Below are positions 47,528-58,068 of a stretch of DNA of 64,000 nt, in pieces; positions within the stretch are counted from its first letter, which is position 1; each line of letters starts with the position of its first letter. The position numbers and the translations under genes were made by a program. The notes beneath the pieces were generated by a model. That model was given only the letters and a program-made list of their open reading frames with translations, did not search any database and was not told the origin of the DNA. Source of the stretch: Erwinia sp. E602 (GTDB lineage Bacteria; Pseudomonadota; Gammaproteobacteria; Enterobacterales; Enterobacteriaceae); NCBI RefSeq assembly GCF_018141005.1, contig NZ_CP046582.1, forward strand, positions 4,154,001 through 4,218,000. Reading direction: 5' to 3'.

Positions 47528-47562
47528 TGGCTGACGTCTTCCGATGTCAGCCATTTGTTTTT
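47528..47562 (+). terminator. Hairpin of the alx riboswitch expression platform
   Basis: TGGCTGACGTC, short loop, GATGTCAGCCA, then TTTGTTTTT, 14 bases before the alx ATG. An intrinsic terminator that the riboswitch could control. Confidence 0.75.
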
Positions 47563-47575
47563 ACGGGATACGCAT

Positions 47576-48541
47576 ATGAATACTGTAGGTACGCCGTTGC
47601 TCTGGGGCACCTTTGCCGTGGTGGTGGTAATTATGCTGGCCGTCGACCTGCTGCTGCAGGGCAAACGCGGCGCGCACACCATGACCATGAAACAGGCCGC
47701 CGCCTGGTCGCTGGTCTGGGTGACCCTTTCGCTGTTGTTTAACGCCGCCTTCTGGTGGTATCTCACCACCACCGCCGGCCGCGAAGTTGCCGATGCGCAG
47801 GCGCTGGCGTTCCTCACCGGTTATCTGATTGAAAAAGCCCTGGCGGTGGATAACGTCTTCGTCTGGCTGATGCTGTTCAGCTACTTTGCGGTACCCGCCG
47901 CGCTGCAGCGCCGGGTGCTGATTTACGGCGTGCTGGGCGCGATCGTACTGCGCACCATTATGATCTTCGCCGGCAGCTGGCTGGTGACCCAGTTCAGCTG
48001 GCTGCTCTATCTGTTCGGCGCCTTCCTGCTGTTTACCGGGATTAAGATGGCGCTGGCGAAAGAGGATGATAACGCCATCGGCGATAAGCCGCTGGTACGC
48101 TGGCTGCGCGGCCACCTGCGGATGACCGATAAGATCGAAGGCGAGAAGTTCTTCGTGCGGCAGAACGGCCTGCTGTACGCCACGCCGCTGCTGCTGGTGC
48201 TGATTATGGTCGAGCTGAGCGACGTGATCTTCGCCGTTGACAGTATCCCGGCGATCTTCGCGGTGACCACCGACCCGTTTATCGTGCTGACCTCAAACCT
48301 GTTTGCCATCCTTGGCCTGCGCGCGATGTACTTCCTGCTGGCCAACGTGGCCGAGCGCTTCTCAATGCTGAAGTACGGATTGTCGCTGATTCTGGTGTTT
48401 ATCGGCGTGAAAATGCTGATCGTCGACCTGTTCCATATCCCGATCGCCATCTCGCTGGGCGTGGTGGGCGGTATTCTGGCGCTGACGCTGCTGATTAACG
48501 CCTGGGTTAACCACCGCAACGACCGTCAGGCCGGGCGATAA
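47576..48541 (+). CDS. alx: Alx/TerC-family membrane protein
   Basis: 321 residues, same as E. coli Alx. Nine or so membrane helices; acidic membrane motifs [13 protein letters not shown] and [18 protein letters not shown] are the TerC family metal-related sites. Alx is linked to Mn2+ export and alkaline response, matching the leader riboswitch. Start [11 protein letters not shown] after ACGGGA. Confidence 0.95.
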   Translation: MNTVGTPLLWGTFAVVVVIMLAVDLLLQGKRGAHTMTMKQAAAWSLVWVTLSLLFNAAFWWYLTTTAGREVADAQALAFLTGYLIEKALAVDNVFVWLMLFSYFAVPAALQRRVLIYGVLGAIVLRTIMIFAGSWLVTQFSWLLYLFGAFLLFTGIKMALAKEDDNAIGDKPLVRWLRGHLRMTDKIEGEKFFVRQNGLLYATPLLLVLIMVELSDVIFAVDSIPAIFAVTTDPFIVLTSNLFAILGLRAMYFLLANVAERFSMLKYGLSLILVFIGVKMLIVDLFHIPIAISLGVVGGILALTLLINAWVNHRNDRQAGR

Positions 48542-48760
48542 GCCCGCATTAAATGAGGGCCGCAGTTGCGGCCCTTAAACGTTTTAACCGCATATTCTGC
48601 GCGGTTTATGCACAAAATTGCCGTTACAGAGGCGAGATATCGCGAATTATCCCTTTCCCTGCACGTACATTTCCTTATACTCCCCTGCGCAAACACCTCA
48701 TGCTCCCGTCATTGAACTGCCGGGCGGCTGACATTCATTACCACAGTGATTCTAAAAATT

Positions 48761-50014
48761 ATGCCAACTGAAAAACGTGGCGGCGGCCTGATTCAGCGCC
48801 TGCTGCAGGGTAGCCTGGTAACTCAGATTATGATTGGCCTGCTGGCGGGTATCGCCCTGGCCTGGTTCTCGAAAAGCAATGCGCTGGCGGTGGGCCTGCT
48901 GGGTGAGCTGTTCGTCAGCGCCCTGAAGGCGGTCGCCCCGCTGCTGGTGCTGGTGCTGGTGGTCTCTTCGATCGCTAACCATCAGCAGGGGACGAAAACC
49001 AATATTCGCCCGATCGTGATGCTGTATCTGCTCAGCACCTTCTTTGCCGCCATCGTGGCGGTGGTCGCCAGCCATCTGCTGCCGCAGAACCTGACGCTGT
49101 CGACGGCCGCGGTGGAGATCACGCCGCCGAGCGGCATTATGGCGGTACTGCACGGCCTGCTGATGAGCATGGTCTCTAACCCGATTGAAGCGCTGATGAA
49201 GGCTAACTATATCGGCATCCTGGTGTGGGCGATCGGCCTCGGCTTTGCCTTCCGCCACAGCAGCGCCAGCACCCGCACCTTCCTCAACGACGCGTCCGAT
49301 GCGGTGACCCGGCTGGTGCGCATCGTGATCCGCTTCGCGCCGATCGGCATTTTTGGCCTGGTGGGTTCGATCCTCGCCTCGACCGGCTTTGACGCACTGT
49401 GGGACTACGCCCATCTGCTCGGCCTGCTGCTCGGCTGTATGCTGCTGATGGCGCTGGTGTTCAACCCGATTCTGGTCTGGTGGCAGATCCGCCGCAACCC
49501 CTATCCGCTGGTGTTTATGTGCCTGCGTGAAAGCGGCGTAACCGCCTTCTTCACCCGCAGTTCGGCCGCCAATATCCCGGTAAATATGGCGCTGGCGAAG
49601 AAGCTGAACCTCGATGAAGACACCTACTCGGTATCGATCCCGATCGGGGCCAATATCAGCATGGCCGGCGCGTCAATCACCATCACCGTGCTGACGCTGG
49701 CCGCGGTTAACACGCTGGGCATCCACGTTGACGTCGGCACCGCGATCCTGCTGAGCCTGGTGGCCTCGATCTGCGCCTGCGGCGCGTCCGGCGTGGCCGG
49801 TGGCTCGCTGCTGCTGATCCCGGTGGCCTGTAACATGTTTGGCATTCCGAACGATGTGGCGATGCAGGTGGTCGCGGTCGGCTTTATCATCGGCGTGCTG
49901 CAGGACTCCGCAGAGACGGCGCTGAACTCTTCCGCCGATATTCTGTTCTGTGCGGCGGCCTGCCAGGCCGAAGATCGCCGCAACGCTCAGGCGCTGGTAC
50001 GTTCTCAGCAGTAA
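48761..50014 (+). CDS. sstT: Serine/threonine:Na+ symporter
   Basis: 417 residues, DAACS family. [20 protein letters not shown] and [20 protein letters not shown] are family signatures and nearly identical to E. coli SstT. Follows alx as in E. coli. The next 50015-50575 (about 560 bp) holds no gene I can support; in E. coli the uxa/exu genes lie between sstT and yqjA, and they are absent here. Confidence 0.96.
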   Translation: MPTEKRGGGLIQRLLQGSLVTQIMIGLLAGIALAWFSKSNALAVGLLGELFVSALKAVAPLLVLVLVVSSIANHQQGTKTNIRPIVMLYLLSTFFAAIVAVVASHLLPQNLTLSTAAVEITPPSGIMAVLHGLLMSMVSNPIEALMKANYIGILVWAIGLGFAFRHSSASTRTFLNDASDAVTRLVRIVIRFAPIGIFGLVGSILASTGFDALWDYAHLLGLLLGCMLLMALVFNPILVWWQIRRNPYPLVFMCLRESGVTAFFTRSSAANIPVNMALAKKLNLDEDTYSVSIPIGANISMAGASITITVLTLAAVNTLGIHVDVGTAILLSLVASICACGASGVAGGSLLLIPVACNMFGIPNDVAMQVVAVGFIIGVLQDSAETALNSSADILFCAAACQAEDRRNAQALVRSQQ

Positions 50015-50575
50015 TCGCACGCCCGGGGCCGCCGCCCGGCGGCCCGCTCTCTGATGCCGGACCTCATCTCCGCCGCCAGACCTGCACGTTTGCCGGTTCC
50101 TGCCGCTGAATTTCCTGCCGGCCCACGGGCCGCATCCCCACCCTGCGACCGCTACCCTCCGGACGCTGGCCGGTATAGCGGGCAGCGGCTTTGCCACGGC
50201 AGATTCGCCGCTGACTTTGTAAAAAACGGCCCGTTGCGTAGGGTCGACAGTTGCAGCGCGAATAAGTGGCACTTTTCAGCGCCCGGGGTCAGCATTCGTC
50301 CAATTATGTCAGCCTGTGTAAAGCTCTTTCACATCCGCTGCGCACAACGGTAAAACATCACCAGACTGGCGTTTCATCCTGTCCAGCTCTGCTTAAATTT
50401 GTTACAGTTATTTGCCGTTACTCACCCGCAATGTCCGGGTTAAGTAAGCGGCCCATTGTGCTAAAACACGCGTGTTCAGCCGCCCCTCGGCTGGCAATGG
50501 CGCACCCAAAAAAACGATTAATTCAGCGTGCCAGCTTGCCGGAAATCGGGCCCATTATGATGTTCAGGACTGTTG

Positions 50576-51250
50576 ATGGATATTTTTAAAGATTTACTGC
50601 ACGCGCTCTGGCAGCAGGATTATGTCACCCTGGCCGATCCGTCGCTGGTCTGGACGCTCTACTTCGTGCTGTTTATGATCCTGTTTCTGGAAAACGGTCT
50701 GCTGCCGGCCGCCTTTCTGCCCGGAGACAGTCTGCTGATTCTGGTCGGCGTGCTGATTGCCAAGGGCACCATGAGCTTCCCCCTGACGCTGCTTATTTTG
50801 ACCACCGGAGCCAGCCTCGGCTGCTGGGTGAGCTATATTCAGGGCCGCTGGCTCGGTAACACCCCGCTGGTGCAAAAATGGCTGGCGCATCTGCCCGCCC
50901 AGTATCATCAGCGGGCGCATCAGATGTTCCACCGGCATGGCCTGTCGGCCCTGCTGATCGGCCGCTTTATCGCGTTTGTGCGCACGCTGCTGCCGACCAT
51001 CGCCGGGTTGTCCGGCCTCAGCAACGCCCGTTTTCAGTTCTTTAACTGGATGAGCGGACTGCTTTGGGTGCTGATCCTTACCGTGCTCGGTTTTGCGCTG
51101 GGGAAAACGCCGCTGTTTCGCAAGTATGAAGATCAGCTGATGATCTGCCTGATGCTGCTGCCGCTGGTGCTGCTGGTCTGCGGGCTCTTCGGCTCACTGT
51201 ACGTGCTGTGGCGGAAAAAACAGTCCTCTCCTAAAGCAGGGGGCCAGTGA
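50576..51250 (+). CDS. yqjA: DedA-family inner-membrane protein YqjA
   Basis: 224 residues, VTT/DedA fold; [20 protein letters not shown] and [19 protein letters not shown] are the family motifs. DedA proteins act in lipid-carrier transport and pH or drug tolerance. The stop overlaps the mzrA start (TGATG). Confidence 0.95.
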   Translation: MDIFKDLLHALWQQDYVTLADPSLVWTLYFVLFMILFLENGLLPAAFLPGDSLLILVGVLIAKGTMSFPLTLLILTTGASLGCWVSYIQGRWLGNTPLVQKWLAHLPAQYHQRAHQMFHRHGLSALLIGRFIAFVRTLLPTIAGLSGLSNARFQFFNWMSGLLWVLILTVLGFALGKTPLFRKYEDQLMICLMLLPLVLLVCGLFGSLYVLWRKKQSSPKAGGQ

Positions 51251-51630
51251 TGCGCTGGCCCTTTTTCCGCGTGTCCGGACGTTCGCTACGGCTGGCACCC
51301 TGGCTGCTGCTGGCTGGCATGGCCCTGCTGGGCCTGACGCTGATGCCCGCACTGTTCCGCACCGACAGCTCGCTGCAGATCCGCAGCTCCCGGCCGGGCA
51401 GTAGCCCGCCGGATGGCTTTTACGTTTATCAGTCGCTAAGCGCACAGGGCATCCGCATTAAAAGCATCACCCCGGAGCAGAATGCGCTGGTGATCAAATT
51501 CGATTCTCAGGAGCAGAGCCTGGCGGCCGAAAAGGTGCTGCGTGAGTTGCTGCCGTTCGGTTTTGCGATTGACCACCCGGAGGCAACCACCACCGCCCGC
51601 TGGCTTGGCCGCCTGAACCTGCGGACCTGA
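51250..51630 (+). CDS. mzrA: MzrA, EnvZ-modulating protein
   Basis: 126 residues. One N-terminal membrane helix ([19 protein letters not shown]) and a small periplasmic domain ([20 protein letters not shown]). In E. coli MzrA binds EnvZ and links CpxAR to EnvZ/OmpR. Coupled to yqjA. Confidence 0.93.
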   Translation: MRWPFFRVSGRSLRLAPWLLLAGMALLGLTLMPALFRTDSSLQIRSSRPGSSPPDGFYVYQSLSAQGIRIKSITPEQNALVIKFDSQEQSLAAEKVLRELLPFGFAIDHPEATTTARWLGRLNLRT

Positions 51631-51784
51631 ATCACCTGGCCGCCCGACTGCGGCGGCTTTTTCTCCCCCACGTTTTGAGCTTTTCTGGTTTTCTGTCTAT
51701 GCTTTACTGACCACCACTCGCTATTTCCCTGTATCAGTAATCCGATGCCGTTAGCAGGTATCGCTAAAGAAAGGAATCTTATCC

Positions 51785-52156
51785 ATGACTACTCGACCGA
51801 TCCTCGCTGCCGTTCTGCTTAGCCTCACCTCGCTCACGCAGGCCGCCGGTCTGTGCCAGCAGAAAGAGCAGGCCATCCAGCATGAAATTGATATTGCGCG
51901 CCAGCATAATAACCCGCACCGGGTTAGCGGGCTGGAGCGGGCGTTGACCGAAACGCGGGCTAACTGCTCCGATGCCAGCGTGCGGGCTGCACACCAGCAG
52001 AAGATTAAGGAACATCAGCAGAAGGTATCCGAACGCGAGCAGGAGCTGAAACAGGAGCGGGCGGAGGGTGGCGATCGGAAGAAGATCGCCAAACGTGAGA
52101 AAAAACTGGCTGAGGCTCAACGCGAGCTGAAGGACGTTCAGGCTGCCCCCTATTAA
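51785..52156 (+). CDS. yqjC: YqjC, periplasmic DUF1090 protein
   Basis: 123 residues with a signal peptide (PILAAVLLSLTSLTQAAG), then CxxKEQAIQHEIDIARQHNN and a charged coiled coil. Two cysteines (about 24 and 60) may pair. Function unknown; linked with acid/polyamine response in E. coli. Confidence 0.92.
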   Translation: MTTRPILAAVLLSLTSLTQAAGLCQQKEQAIQHEIDIARQHNNPHRVSGLERALTETRANCSDASVRAAHQQKIKEHQQKVSEREQELKQERAEGGDRKKIAKREKKLAEAQRELKDVQAAPY

Positions 52157-52200
52157 GGCACAGCGCTGGCTAAATACCGATTACTCATCAGGAGTGTTTC

Positions 52201-52506
52201 ATGTCTAAAGATACCACCTCAGAACATCTGCGCGCCGAGCTGAAAAACCTTGCCGATACCCTGGACGAGGTGCTGAGCACCTCCGGCGAAAAATCGAAGG
52301 CCGAACTGGACAAGCTGCGCAGCAAGGCGCAAAGCGCGCTGAAAGACACCCGTGCCCGCCTCGGTGAGTCCGGCGACCGTATTGCCCAGAGCACCCGTGA
52401 AGCGGCAGAGCGCACCGATGTCTACGTCCGCGACAACCCGTGGACCAGCGTCGGTATCGGTGCCGCCATTGGCGTGGTGCTGGGTGTGCTGCTGACCCGT
52501 CGCTGA
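52201..52506 (+). CDS. yqjD: YqjD, ElaB/YgaM-type ribosome-associated membrane protein
   Basis: 101 residues, DUF883: heptad-like N-terminus, then TDVYVRDNPWTSVGIGAAIG and a glycine-rich tail helix ending LLTRR. E. coli YqjD is a stationary-phase protein that tethers ribosomes to the membrane. Confidence 0.93.
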   Translation: MSKDTTSEHLRAELKNLADTLDEVLSTSGEKSKAELDKLRSKAQSALKDTRARLGESGDRIAQSTREAAERTDVYVRDNPWTSVGIGAAIGVVLGVLLTRR

Positions 52507-52507
52507 T

Positions 52508-52900
52508 ATGGCAGACCGTCAGCAAAGCCACGGCCCCGGCCAGGGGGTCATTAACGTCGGCCAGCGTATCGTTACTACGCTGGTTGGCATCGTGGAAACC
52601 CGCGTGCGGCTGGCGGTGGTTGAGCTGGAAGAGGAGAAAGCCAACCTTATCCAGATGCTGCTGATGATCGGCCTGACCATGCTGTTTACCGCCTTTGGGT
52701 TGATGAGCCTGATGGTGCTGATTATCTGGGCGGTCGACGCACAGTACCGGCTGATGGCGATAGCCATTACCACCGGCGTGCTGTTCGCGCTGGCGCTGAT
52801 TTTCGGCCTGTGGACGCTGGCCAAGTCGCGGCGTTCGACCCTGCTCAGCGCCACCCGGAAGGAGCTGAGCACCGATCGCAAGCTGCTGGAGGATGACTAA
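52508..52900 (+). CDS. yqjE: YqjE inner-membrane protein
   Basis: 130 residues, DUF1469 (phage-holin-like superfamily): two membrane hairpins (MLLMIGLTMLFTAFGLMSLM; MAIAITTGVLFALALIFGLW). Starts 1 base after the yqjD stop. Function unknown. Confidence 0.93.
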   Translation: MADRQQSHGPGQGVINVGQRIVTTLVGIVETRVRLAVVELEEEKANLIQMLLMIGLTMLFTAFGLMSLMVLIIWAVDAQYRLMAIAITTGVLFALALIFGLWTLAKSRRSTLLSATRKELSTDRKLLEDD

Positions 52901-53184
52901 TGTCCAGCCGTGAACGCCGCGAGCGTAAAGCCGAACTGCTGCGTAAGGTGTATCAACAGCGCCTCGACCTCAGCGCCGGGCGTAAGGCCTGGCTGGAGAG
53001 CACCACCCGTTACGATCACGGCTGGCTGGCGCTGCTCAGCGCCAAACGCTATCTGGCGATCGGCAGCGGCGTGCTGGCTATCTGGTCGGTGCGTAACCCG
53101 CGCTTTATCACCCGCTGGGCACGGCGTGGACTGGGCGCATGGAGCACCTGGCGCATGGTGCGCAACGTTATTCCCCGCCGCTAA
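52900..53184 (+). CDS. yqjK: YqjK, small basic membrane-associated protein
   Basis: 94 residues, Arg-rich (SSRERRERKAELLRKVYQQR), a weak membrane segment (YLAIGSGVLAIWSV), and a basic tail. ATG overlaps the yqjE TAA. Last of the tight yqjCDEK set. Function unknown. Confidence 0.92.
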   Translation: MSSRERRERKAELLRKVYQQRLDLSAGRKAWLESTTRYDHGWLALLSAKRYLAIGSGVLAIWSVRNPRFITRWARRGLGAWSTWRMVRNVIPRR

Positions 53185-53391
53185 TGGCCGGCCGCAAACA
53201 CCGCGCGGCCGCGCTTTTATCCCCCCTGCAAATTTCCTGAACAACTTCGACGAATTATCTCGCTTACAATGCGTCAGACTCACCAGTAATATCCACCTCA
53301 ACGACCAGCACTGAAAGCTAAGACAGTGTCAGGCCGGGCTAAATCAGGTCAAACAGACAGTGCGACCCCCCTATTGTTGTTGAGGATTAAA

Positions 53392-53784
53392 ATGAAAAAA
53401 TTAGAAGATGCAGGTTTCCTGGTCGCACGTATCCTGATGCCAGTTCTGTTCATCGTAGCAGGCTGGGGCAAAATCACCGGCTATGCAGGCACCCAGCAGT
53501 ATATGGAAGCAATGGGCGTACCGGGCTTCTTCCTGCCGCTGACCATCCTGCTGGAGTTCGGTGGCGGCCTGGCGATTCTGTTCGGTTTCTTCACCCGCAC
53601 CACCGCGCTGATCACCGCCGTGTTCACCGTGCTGACCGCGCTGCTGTTCCACGCTAACTTTGCGGAAGGCGCTAACTCAATTATGTTTATGAAGAACTTC
53701 AGCATTGCCGGTGGTTTCCTGCTGCTGGCCATCACCGGCCCTGGCGCTTACAGCATCGACCGCCTGCTGGGTAAAAAGTGGTAA
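53392..53784 (+). CDS. yqjF: DoxX-family membrane protein YqjF
   Basis: 130 residues, four membrane helices, DoxX pattern ARILMPVLFIVAGWGKI, LTILLEFGGGLAILFGF. TGAGGA before the ATG. Sits before yqjG, whose substrate is a quinone-glutathione conjugate; a joint redox role is possible. Confidence 0.94.
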   Translation: MKKLEDAGFLVARILMPVLFIVAGWGKITGYAGTQQYMEAMGVPGFFLPLTILLEFGGGLAILFGFFTRTTALITAVFTVLTALLFHANFAEGANSIMFMKNFSIAGGFLLLAITGPGAYSIDRLLGKKW

Positions 53785-53907
53785 ATTGCCGCGGCCAGGC
53801 GGCCAGGCCTTAATCAGGCGGGTGCCATTGCGGCCAGACGGGGTCTACACTTGAAGAAGTCGGGGCGGGGGTTACTCCCTGCCCCTTTTAATTTTTAGGG
53901 AGGAAGT

Positions 53908-54894
53908 ATGGGACAGTTAATCGAAGGCGTATGGCACGACACCTGGTACGACACCAAATCGACCGGCGGGCGCTTTAAGCGCTCAGAAGCGATTTTCCGC
54001 AACTGGGTAACCGCCGATGGCGAAGCCGGCCCGCACGGTAAAGGCGGTTTTAAGGCTGAAGCCGGTCGTTACCACCTGTACGTCTCCCTCGCCTGTCCGT
54101 GGGCGCACCGCACGTTGATTATGCGCCAGCTGAAAGGGCTGGAAGAGACGATCTCCGTTTCGGTGGTGCATCCGCTGATGCTGGAGAACGGCTGGACCTT
54201 TGATGAAGATTTCCCGGCCGCTACTGGCGACAGCCTGTATCAGAATGAATATCTCTATCAGCTCTATCTGCACGCCGAGCCGAGCTATACCGGCCGCGTC
54301 ACCGTGCCGGTGCTGTGGGATAAGCAGCAGCACACCATCGTCAGCAACGAGTCCGCCGACATTATCCGCATGCTGAACAGCGCTTTTGACGGCGTGGGCG
54401 CGCGGGCCGGCGATTACTACCCGGACGATCTGCAGGCGCAGATTGATGAGCTGAACGGCTGGATCTACGACACGGTCAACAACGGCGTCTATAAATCCGG
54501 ATTTGCCACCAGCCAGCCGGCCTACGATGAGGCGGTCACCGCGCTGTTTGCCTCGCTGGAACGTCTGGAGCAGATCCTCGGACAAACCCGTTATCTGACC
54601 GGCGATCGCCTGACGGAAGCGGACCTGCGGCTGTGGACCACGCTGGTGCGCTTTGACCCGGTGTACGTAACCCATTTCAAATGCGATCGCCACCGTATCA
54701 GTGACTACCTGAACCTGAACGGTTTCCTGCGCGAGATCTACCAGCTGCCGGGCATCGCCGAAACGGTGGATTTAGCGCATATCCGTCATCACTACTACCG
54801 CAGCCATAAAACCATTAACCCGAGCGGCGTGATTTCGCTGGGCCCGGCGTTTGACTGGGATGAGCCGCACGGCCGCGACGAGCGCTTTCCTTAA
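53908..54894 (+). CDS. yqjG: Glutathionyl-hydroquinone reductase YqjG
   Basis: 328 residues, xi-class GST. Active-site Cys63 in SLACPWAHRT; C-terminal family region RFDPVYVTHFKCDRHRISDY and IRHHYYRSHKTINP. Reduces glutathionyl-hydroquinones. AGGGAGGAAG precedes the ATG. Confidence 0.96.
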   Translation: MGQLIEGVWHDTWYDTKSTGGRFKRSEAIFRNWVTADGEAGPHGKGGFKAEAGRYHLYVSLACPWAHRTLIMRQLKGLEETISVSVVHPLMLENGWTFDEDFPAATGDSLYQNEYLYQLYLHAEPSYTGRVTVPVLWDKQQHTIVSNESADIIRMLNSAFDGVGARAGDYYPDDLQAQIDELNGWIYDTVNNGVYKSGFATSQPAYDEAVTALFASLERLEQILGQTRYLTGDRLTEADLRLWTTLVRFDPVYVTHFKCDRHRISDYLNLNGFLREIYQLPGIAETVDLAHIRHHYYRSHKTINPSGVISLGPAFDWDEPHGRDERFP

Positions 54895-55030
54895 TTAGCA
54901 TCCGGGGCGATCGCCCGCGCCCCGGCACGCTTTTTTGATCTGGCACAACGCTTTGCTCCGCACGGTTACGTACCTTAGTTGAGGTAAACACACCTTATCT
55001 CAACCGGCAGACCTGCCACGGAGCTTTGCT

Positions 55031-55162
55031 ATGATCAAAACCCTGTCCGTTTGCGCCGCTGTGATTATGCTGGTCTGGATTGGCTTTGTCGGCCACTACT
55101 ATTACCAGACCTTCTCTCACTTTAACGACATCGAACACGCCCAGCAGAGTGCTGAGCACTGA
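55031..55162 (+). CDS. Small membrane protein (43 aa)
   Basis: MIKTLSVCAAVIMLVWIGFV membrane helix, then an aromatic stretch GHYYYQTFSHF and acidic tail. GGAG 8 bases before the ATG. No family recognised. It lies between yqjG and yhaJ, where E. coli carries yhaH/yhaI. Confidence 0.55.
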   Translation: MIKTLSVCAAVIMLVWIGFVGHYYYQTFSHFNDIEHAQQSAEH

Positions 55163-55183
55163 AAACCAGCGGGTGCCGGCCGG

Positions 55184-56086
55184 TTAGCCTGAGCGCTTCG
55201 CCAGCAGCTTAGGGATCTCGCGCAGGCACCAGGCCTTGGCTTCCCCCATGCTGTCACGCCGCCAGGCCATGATGATATCCACCTCACGGGTGTACTCCGC
55301 GCTGACCACCCGCAGACGCCCCTCGGCAATATCCTGTTCAACCATGCTGTACGGCATGGTGCCGACGCCAAGCCCGGCCAGCAGCGCGCGGCGCTTGTCT
55401 TCTACGGTGCTCACCGTCAGACGCTGCTGCTTATCCAGCAGGGTTACCGTCAGTACCGGGCGCTCGCGGGCGGTATCGGCCACCGCAATACCGCGATATT
55501 TTACCCGGGTGCTCTCCGCCTGCGGCTCCGGCTCCTGATGGATCGGATGATCGGCGCTGGCGACATAGACGCTCATCAGGGTGTACAGCTTGCGGGTGTT
55601 GATCTCCGAGGAGGCGCGAAAATGCATATCCGGTGCGATGACGATATCCGCCCGTCCCTGCTCCAGCCGCTCCCACGCGCCGGCCAGCACTTCGGTCATC
55701 AGCGACAGCTGGGTGTTGGCTTTTTCCGCCAGCCTTTCAACCAGCGGGAACAGCAGATCGGTCGCCACCAGCGACTCGGTGGCGATGGTCAGGTGGGTTT
55801 CCCAGCCGCGCGCCAGCGCTTCGGCATCGGTGGTCAGCTTATCGGCGGCCTCCAGCAGCACCCGCCCGCGCTCCAGCAGCATACGCCCGACGTTGGTAAA
55901 TTTAGTGCGGTGGCCGGAACGGTCAAACAGCACCACGTCCAGCTCCTCTTCCAGCTTCTGCATGGTGTAGCTGAGCGCGGAGGGTACCCGGCCCAGCTCA
56001 TCCGCCGCCGAAGCAAAGCTGCCGCGCCTGTCGATAGCATCCATTACCCGCAACGCTTCCAGCGTCAGAGCACGATCTTTAGCCAT
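55184..56086 (-). CDS. yhaJ: LysR-family regulator YhaJ
   Basis: 300 residues. LTTR HTH: LEALRVMDAIDRRGSFASAA, RVPSALSYTMQKLEEEL; effector domain follows. In E. coli YhaJ responds to aromatic compounds and activates yqjF-type genes. Divergent from yhaK with a 135-bp shared promoter region. Confidence 0.93.
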   Translation of the reverse strand: MAKDRALTLEALRVMDAIDRRGSFASAADELGRVPSALSYTMQKLEEELDVVLFDRSGHRTKFTNVGRMLLERGRVLLEAADKLTTDAEALARGWETHLTIATESLVATDLLFPLVERLAEKANTQLSLMTEVLAGAWERLEQGRADIVIAPDMHFRASSEINTRKLYTLMSVYVASADHPIHQEPEPQAESTRVKYRGIAVADTARERPVLTVTLLDKQQRLTVSTVEDKRRALLAGLGVGTMPYSMVEQDIAEGRLRVVSAEYTREVDIIMAWRRDSMGEAKAWCLREIPKLLAKRSG

Positions 56087-56221
56087 AACGATTCTCTGTC
56101 AGGAATTTTGAATATGGGCAGCAGATTAACTGGCTTACAATCCGTCGTCCAGAAACTTACCATTACAGGCTATAACCCCCGGGCGAATTCGGGTAATAAA
56201 CGAGCACGAGGAGGAGAGACG

Positions 56222-56926
56222 ATGATCACCAGCCGGACAGAAAAACAGTGTGGTAAAGCCGATTTTGGCTGGCTGCAGGCGCGTTACACCTTCTCCTTTG
56301 GCCACTATTTCGATCCAAAATTACTGGGCTACGCGTCATTGCGCGTGCTGAACCAGGAAGTGCTGGCACCAGGGGCTTCCTTCCAACCGCGCAGCTACCC
56401 GCGCGTTGATGTGCTTAACCTGATCCTGCAGGGCGAAGCGGAATACCGCGACAGCGAAGGCAACACGCAGCAGGCGCAGGCGGGCGAAGCGTTGTTACTG
56501 GCCACCCAGGCGGGGGTCAGCTACAGCGAACACAATATCAGTAAAGACCGCAGCCTGACGCGGCTGCAGCTGTGGCTGGACGCCTGCCCGGAAAAAGAGA
56601 GTGGCGCACTGCAGCGCATAGCCGTTTCCGACCGGCAGCGCTATACGTTACTGGCTTCACCGGACGGCAGCCACGGCAGCCTGCAGCTGCGCCAGCAGGT
56701 GTGGGTGCACCATCTGGTGCTGCAGCCCGGCGAGAGCCACACCCTGCCGCTGCACGGCCAGCGCGCCTATCTGCAGTCGATTCACGGCTCGCTGCAGGCC
56801 AGCGGCCACCCCAGTCAGCGCGAGGCGCTGACCTGCGGCGACGGCGCGTTTCTGCATGAAGAGGCCAGCGTGACCTTAACCGCCGAAACGCCGCTGCGTG
56901 CGCTGGTGATTGATTTGCCGGTGTAA
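56222..56926 (+). CDS. yhaK: Pirin-family bicupin YhaK
   Basis: 234 residues (E. coli 233). Pirin signature FSFGHYFDPKLLGYASLRVL and PRVDVLNLILQGEAEYRDS; two cupin halves. A redox-sensing protein without the canonical metal set. GAGGAG before the ATG. Confidence 0.94.
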   Translation: MITSRTEKQCGKADFGWLQARYTFSFGHYFDPKLLGYASLRVLNQEVLAPGASFQPRSYPRVDVLNLILQGEAEYRDSEGNTQQAQAGEALLLATQAGVSYSEHNISKDRSLTRLQLWLDACPEKESGALQRIAVSDRQRYTLLASPDGSHGSLQLRQQVWVHHLVLQPGESHTLPLHGQRAYLQSIHGSLQASGHPSQREALTCGDGAFLHEEASVTLTAETPLRALVIDLPV

Positions 56927-56951
56927 GCAGACAGGCGACAGCGGTGTCGCC

Positions 56952-57164
56952 TCAGGAGTGGGTAAGATTTTTTGCAGCCTGAAAAATGACAGCAAGAACC
57001 TCCTCACGAGAAGCCGTGATCGGTTTCCCCGGCGGGGTGAGCCGATCAATCTCATCAGAGGTGAAGACTCTTTCTGTCAGCTCGCCGTTGAGCCTGAGCA
57101 TGCGAGCATGCACCCTGTAAGGTTTAGCAGACATTGTTTCCTCTGTACGAATCTGCGATGCCAT
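56952..57164 (-). CDS. Hypothetical protein (70 aa)
   Basis: MASQIRTEETMSAKPYRVHA, ending AVIFQAAKNLTHS. AGGAGG four bases before the ATG supports this start; Met11 is possible. No family recognised. Confidence 0.55.
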   Translation of the reverse strand: MASQIRTEETMSAKPYRVHARMLRLNGELTERVFTSDEIDRLTPPGKPITASREEVLAVIFQAAKNLTHS

Positions 57165-57210
57165 ATAACCTCCTGTTATGATTACGCTCCGATTGTTGCT
57201 CGTTTTTCAG

Positions 57211-57411
57211 TCAGTCACAATGCTTATCTGTGCCCTGCTGCAACCAGCGAAAAAGCGCATCCGCTTCGCGATACAGAATGAGCTTATTCCCTGAAATATC
57301 TTTGAATCCGTGTTGATCAATGTAGTAACTCGCCACCTGCTCGTTAATCGGCGAGATCAAACGCAGGCCGCTGCAATCGGTCTCCGCCATAAACAAAGTG
57401 GCAACCAGCAT
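57211..57411 (-). CDS. Hypothetical protein (66 aa), possibly frameshifted
   Basis: Frame MLVATLFMAETDCSGLRLIS... ends GTDKHCD. Directly upstream in another frame, 57357-57470 encodes MANYFVKKIGSFFAIILVLL, a typical small-protein membrane anchor. A one-base shift would join anchor and tail into one ~85-residue protein. Either a sequencing or true frameshift, or two chance frames. Confidence 0.4.
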   Translation of the reverse strand: MLVATLFMAETDCSGLRLISPINEQVASYYIDQHGFKDISGNKLILYREADALFRWLQQGTDKHCD

Positions 57412-57893
57412 AACAAAACTAAAATAATGGCGAAAAAAGAACCAATTTTTTTAACAAAATAATTTGCCATGGTCTACCTACATCAACTGGCGTAGGAACT
57501 CTGATATCTCATCCCCCTAAAACCGGTAGACTCAATACCCTGACATTGAGTGCGCCAATCACTCATGGACTGATGAGATTGGCCAGTATTCATTCCCACC
57601 GTCTACCTTGTCGTTTAAACATCATAAATACACTTAAATTACATAACCTTAAATGTTACATGATGATCTAATGATTCATGAAACATAGTAAAGGTATACC
57701 CTTTAGACATAGGTTTTTGAGCTATAGATCGTCGGCTGTACAAAAAAATCATTTACATATTGAAATGTGAAATTCAATCATTATAATCCGTTATGTTACC
57801 ACCTCGGGTGCCTCTTCACCTTACCTGTTACGTGCTTGTACACAGGGTGCAAGGACTAACCAGTGTCCCACTGGGAAGAAAAGGAGAGACATC

Positions 57894-57992
57894 ATGGGTC
57901 CGAAAGTCGTCGATGTATGCAAATACAAACGCTTTCGGTTCGGTCGCTGGGAAGATGTGTGCAAACACAAACGCTCATTGCCGAATCGTTAA
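57894..57992 (+). CDS. Small basic ORF (32 aa) with an internal repeat
   Basis: MGPKVVDVCKYKRFRFGRWE then DVCKHKRSLPNR. DVCKYKR / DVCKHKR is an internal duplication also visible in the DNA. AAGGAG eight bases before the ATG. Not recognised. The rest of 57471-58068 is AT-rich without a supported gene. Confidence 0.4.
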   Translation: MGPKVVDVCKYKRFRFGRWEDVCKHKRSLPNR

Positions 57993-58068
57993 GTGATACA
58001 CCCGTCGGTGGTAACCTTTGATATTGTAAGGTCGAGTTCCGTAGTTCCCGACCTCAAAAAAATCAAAG

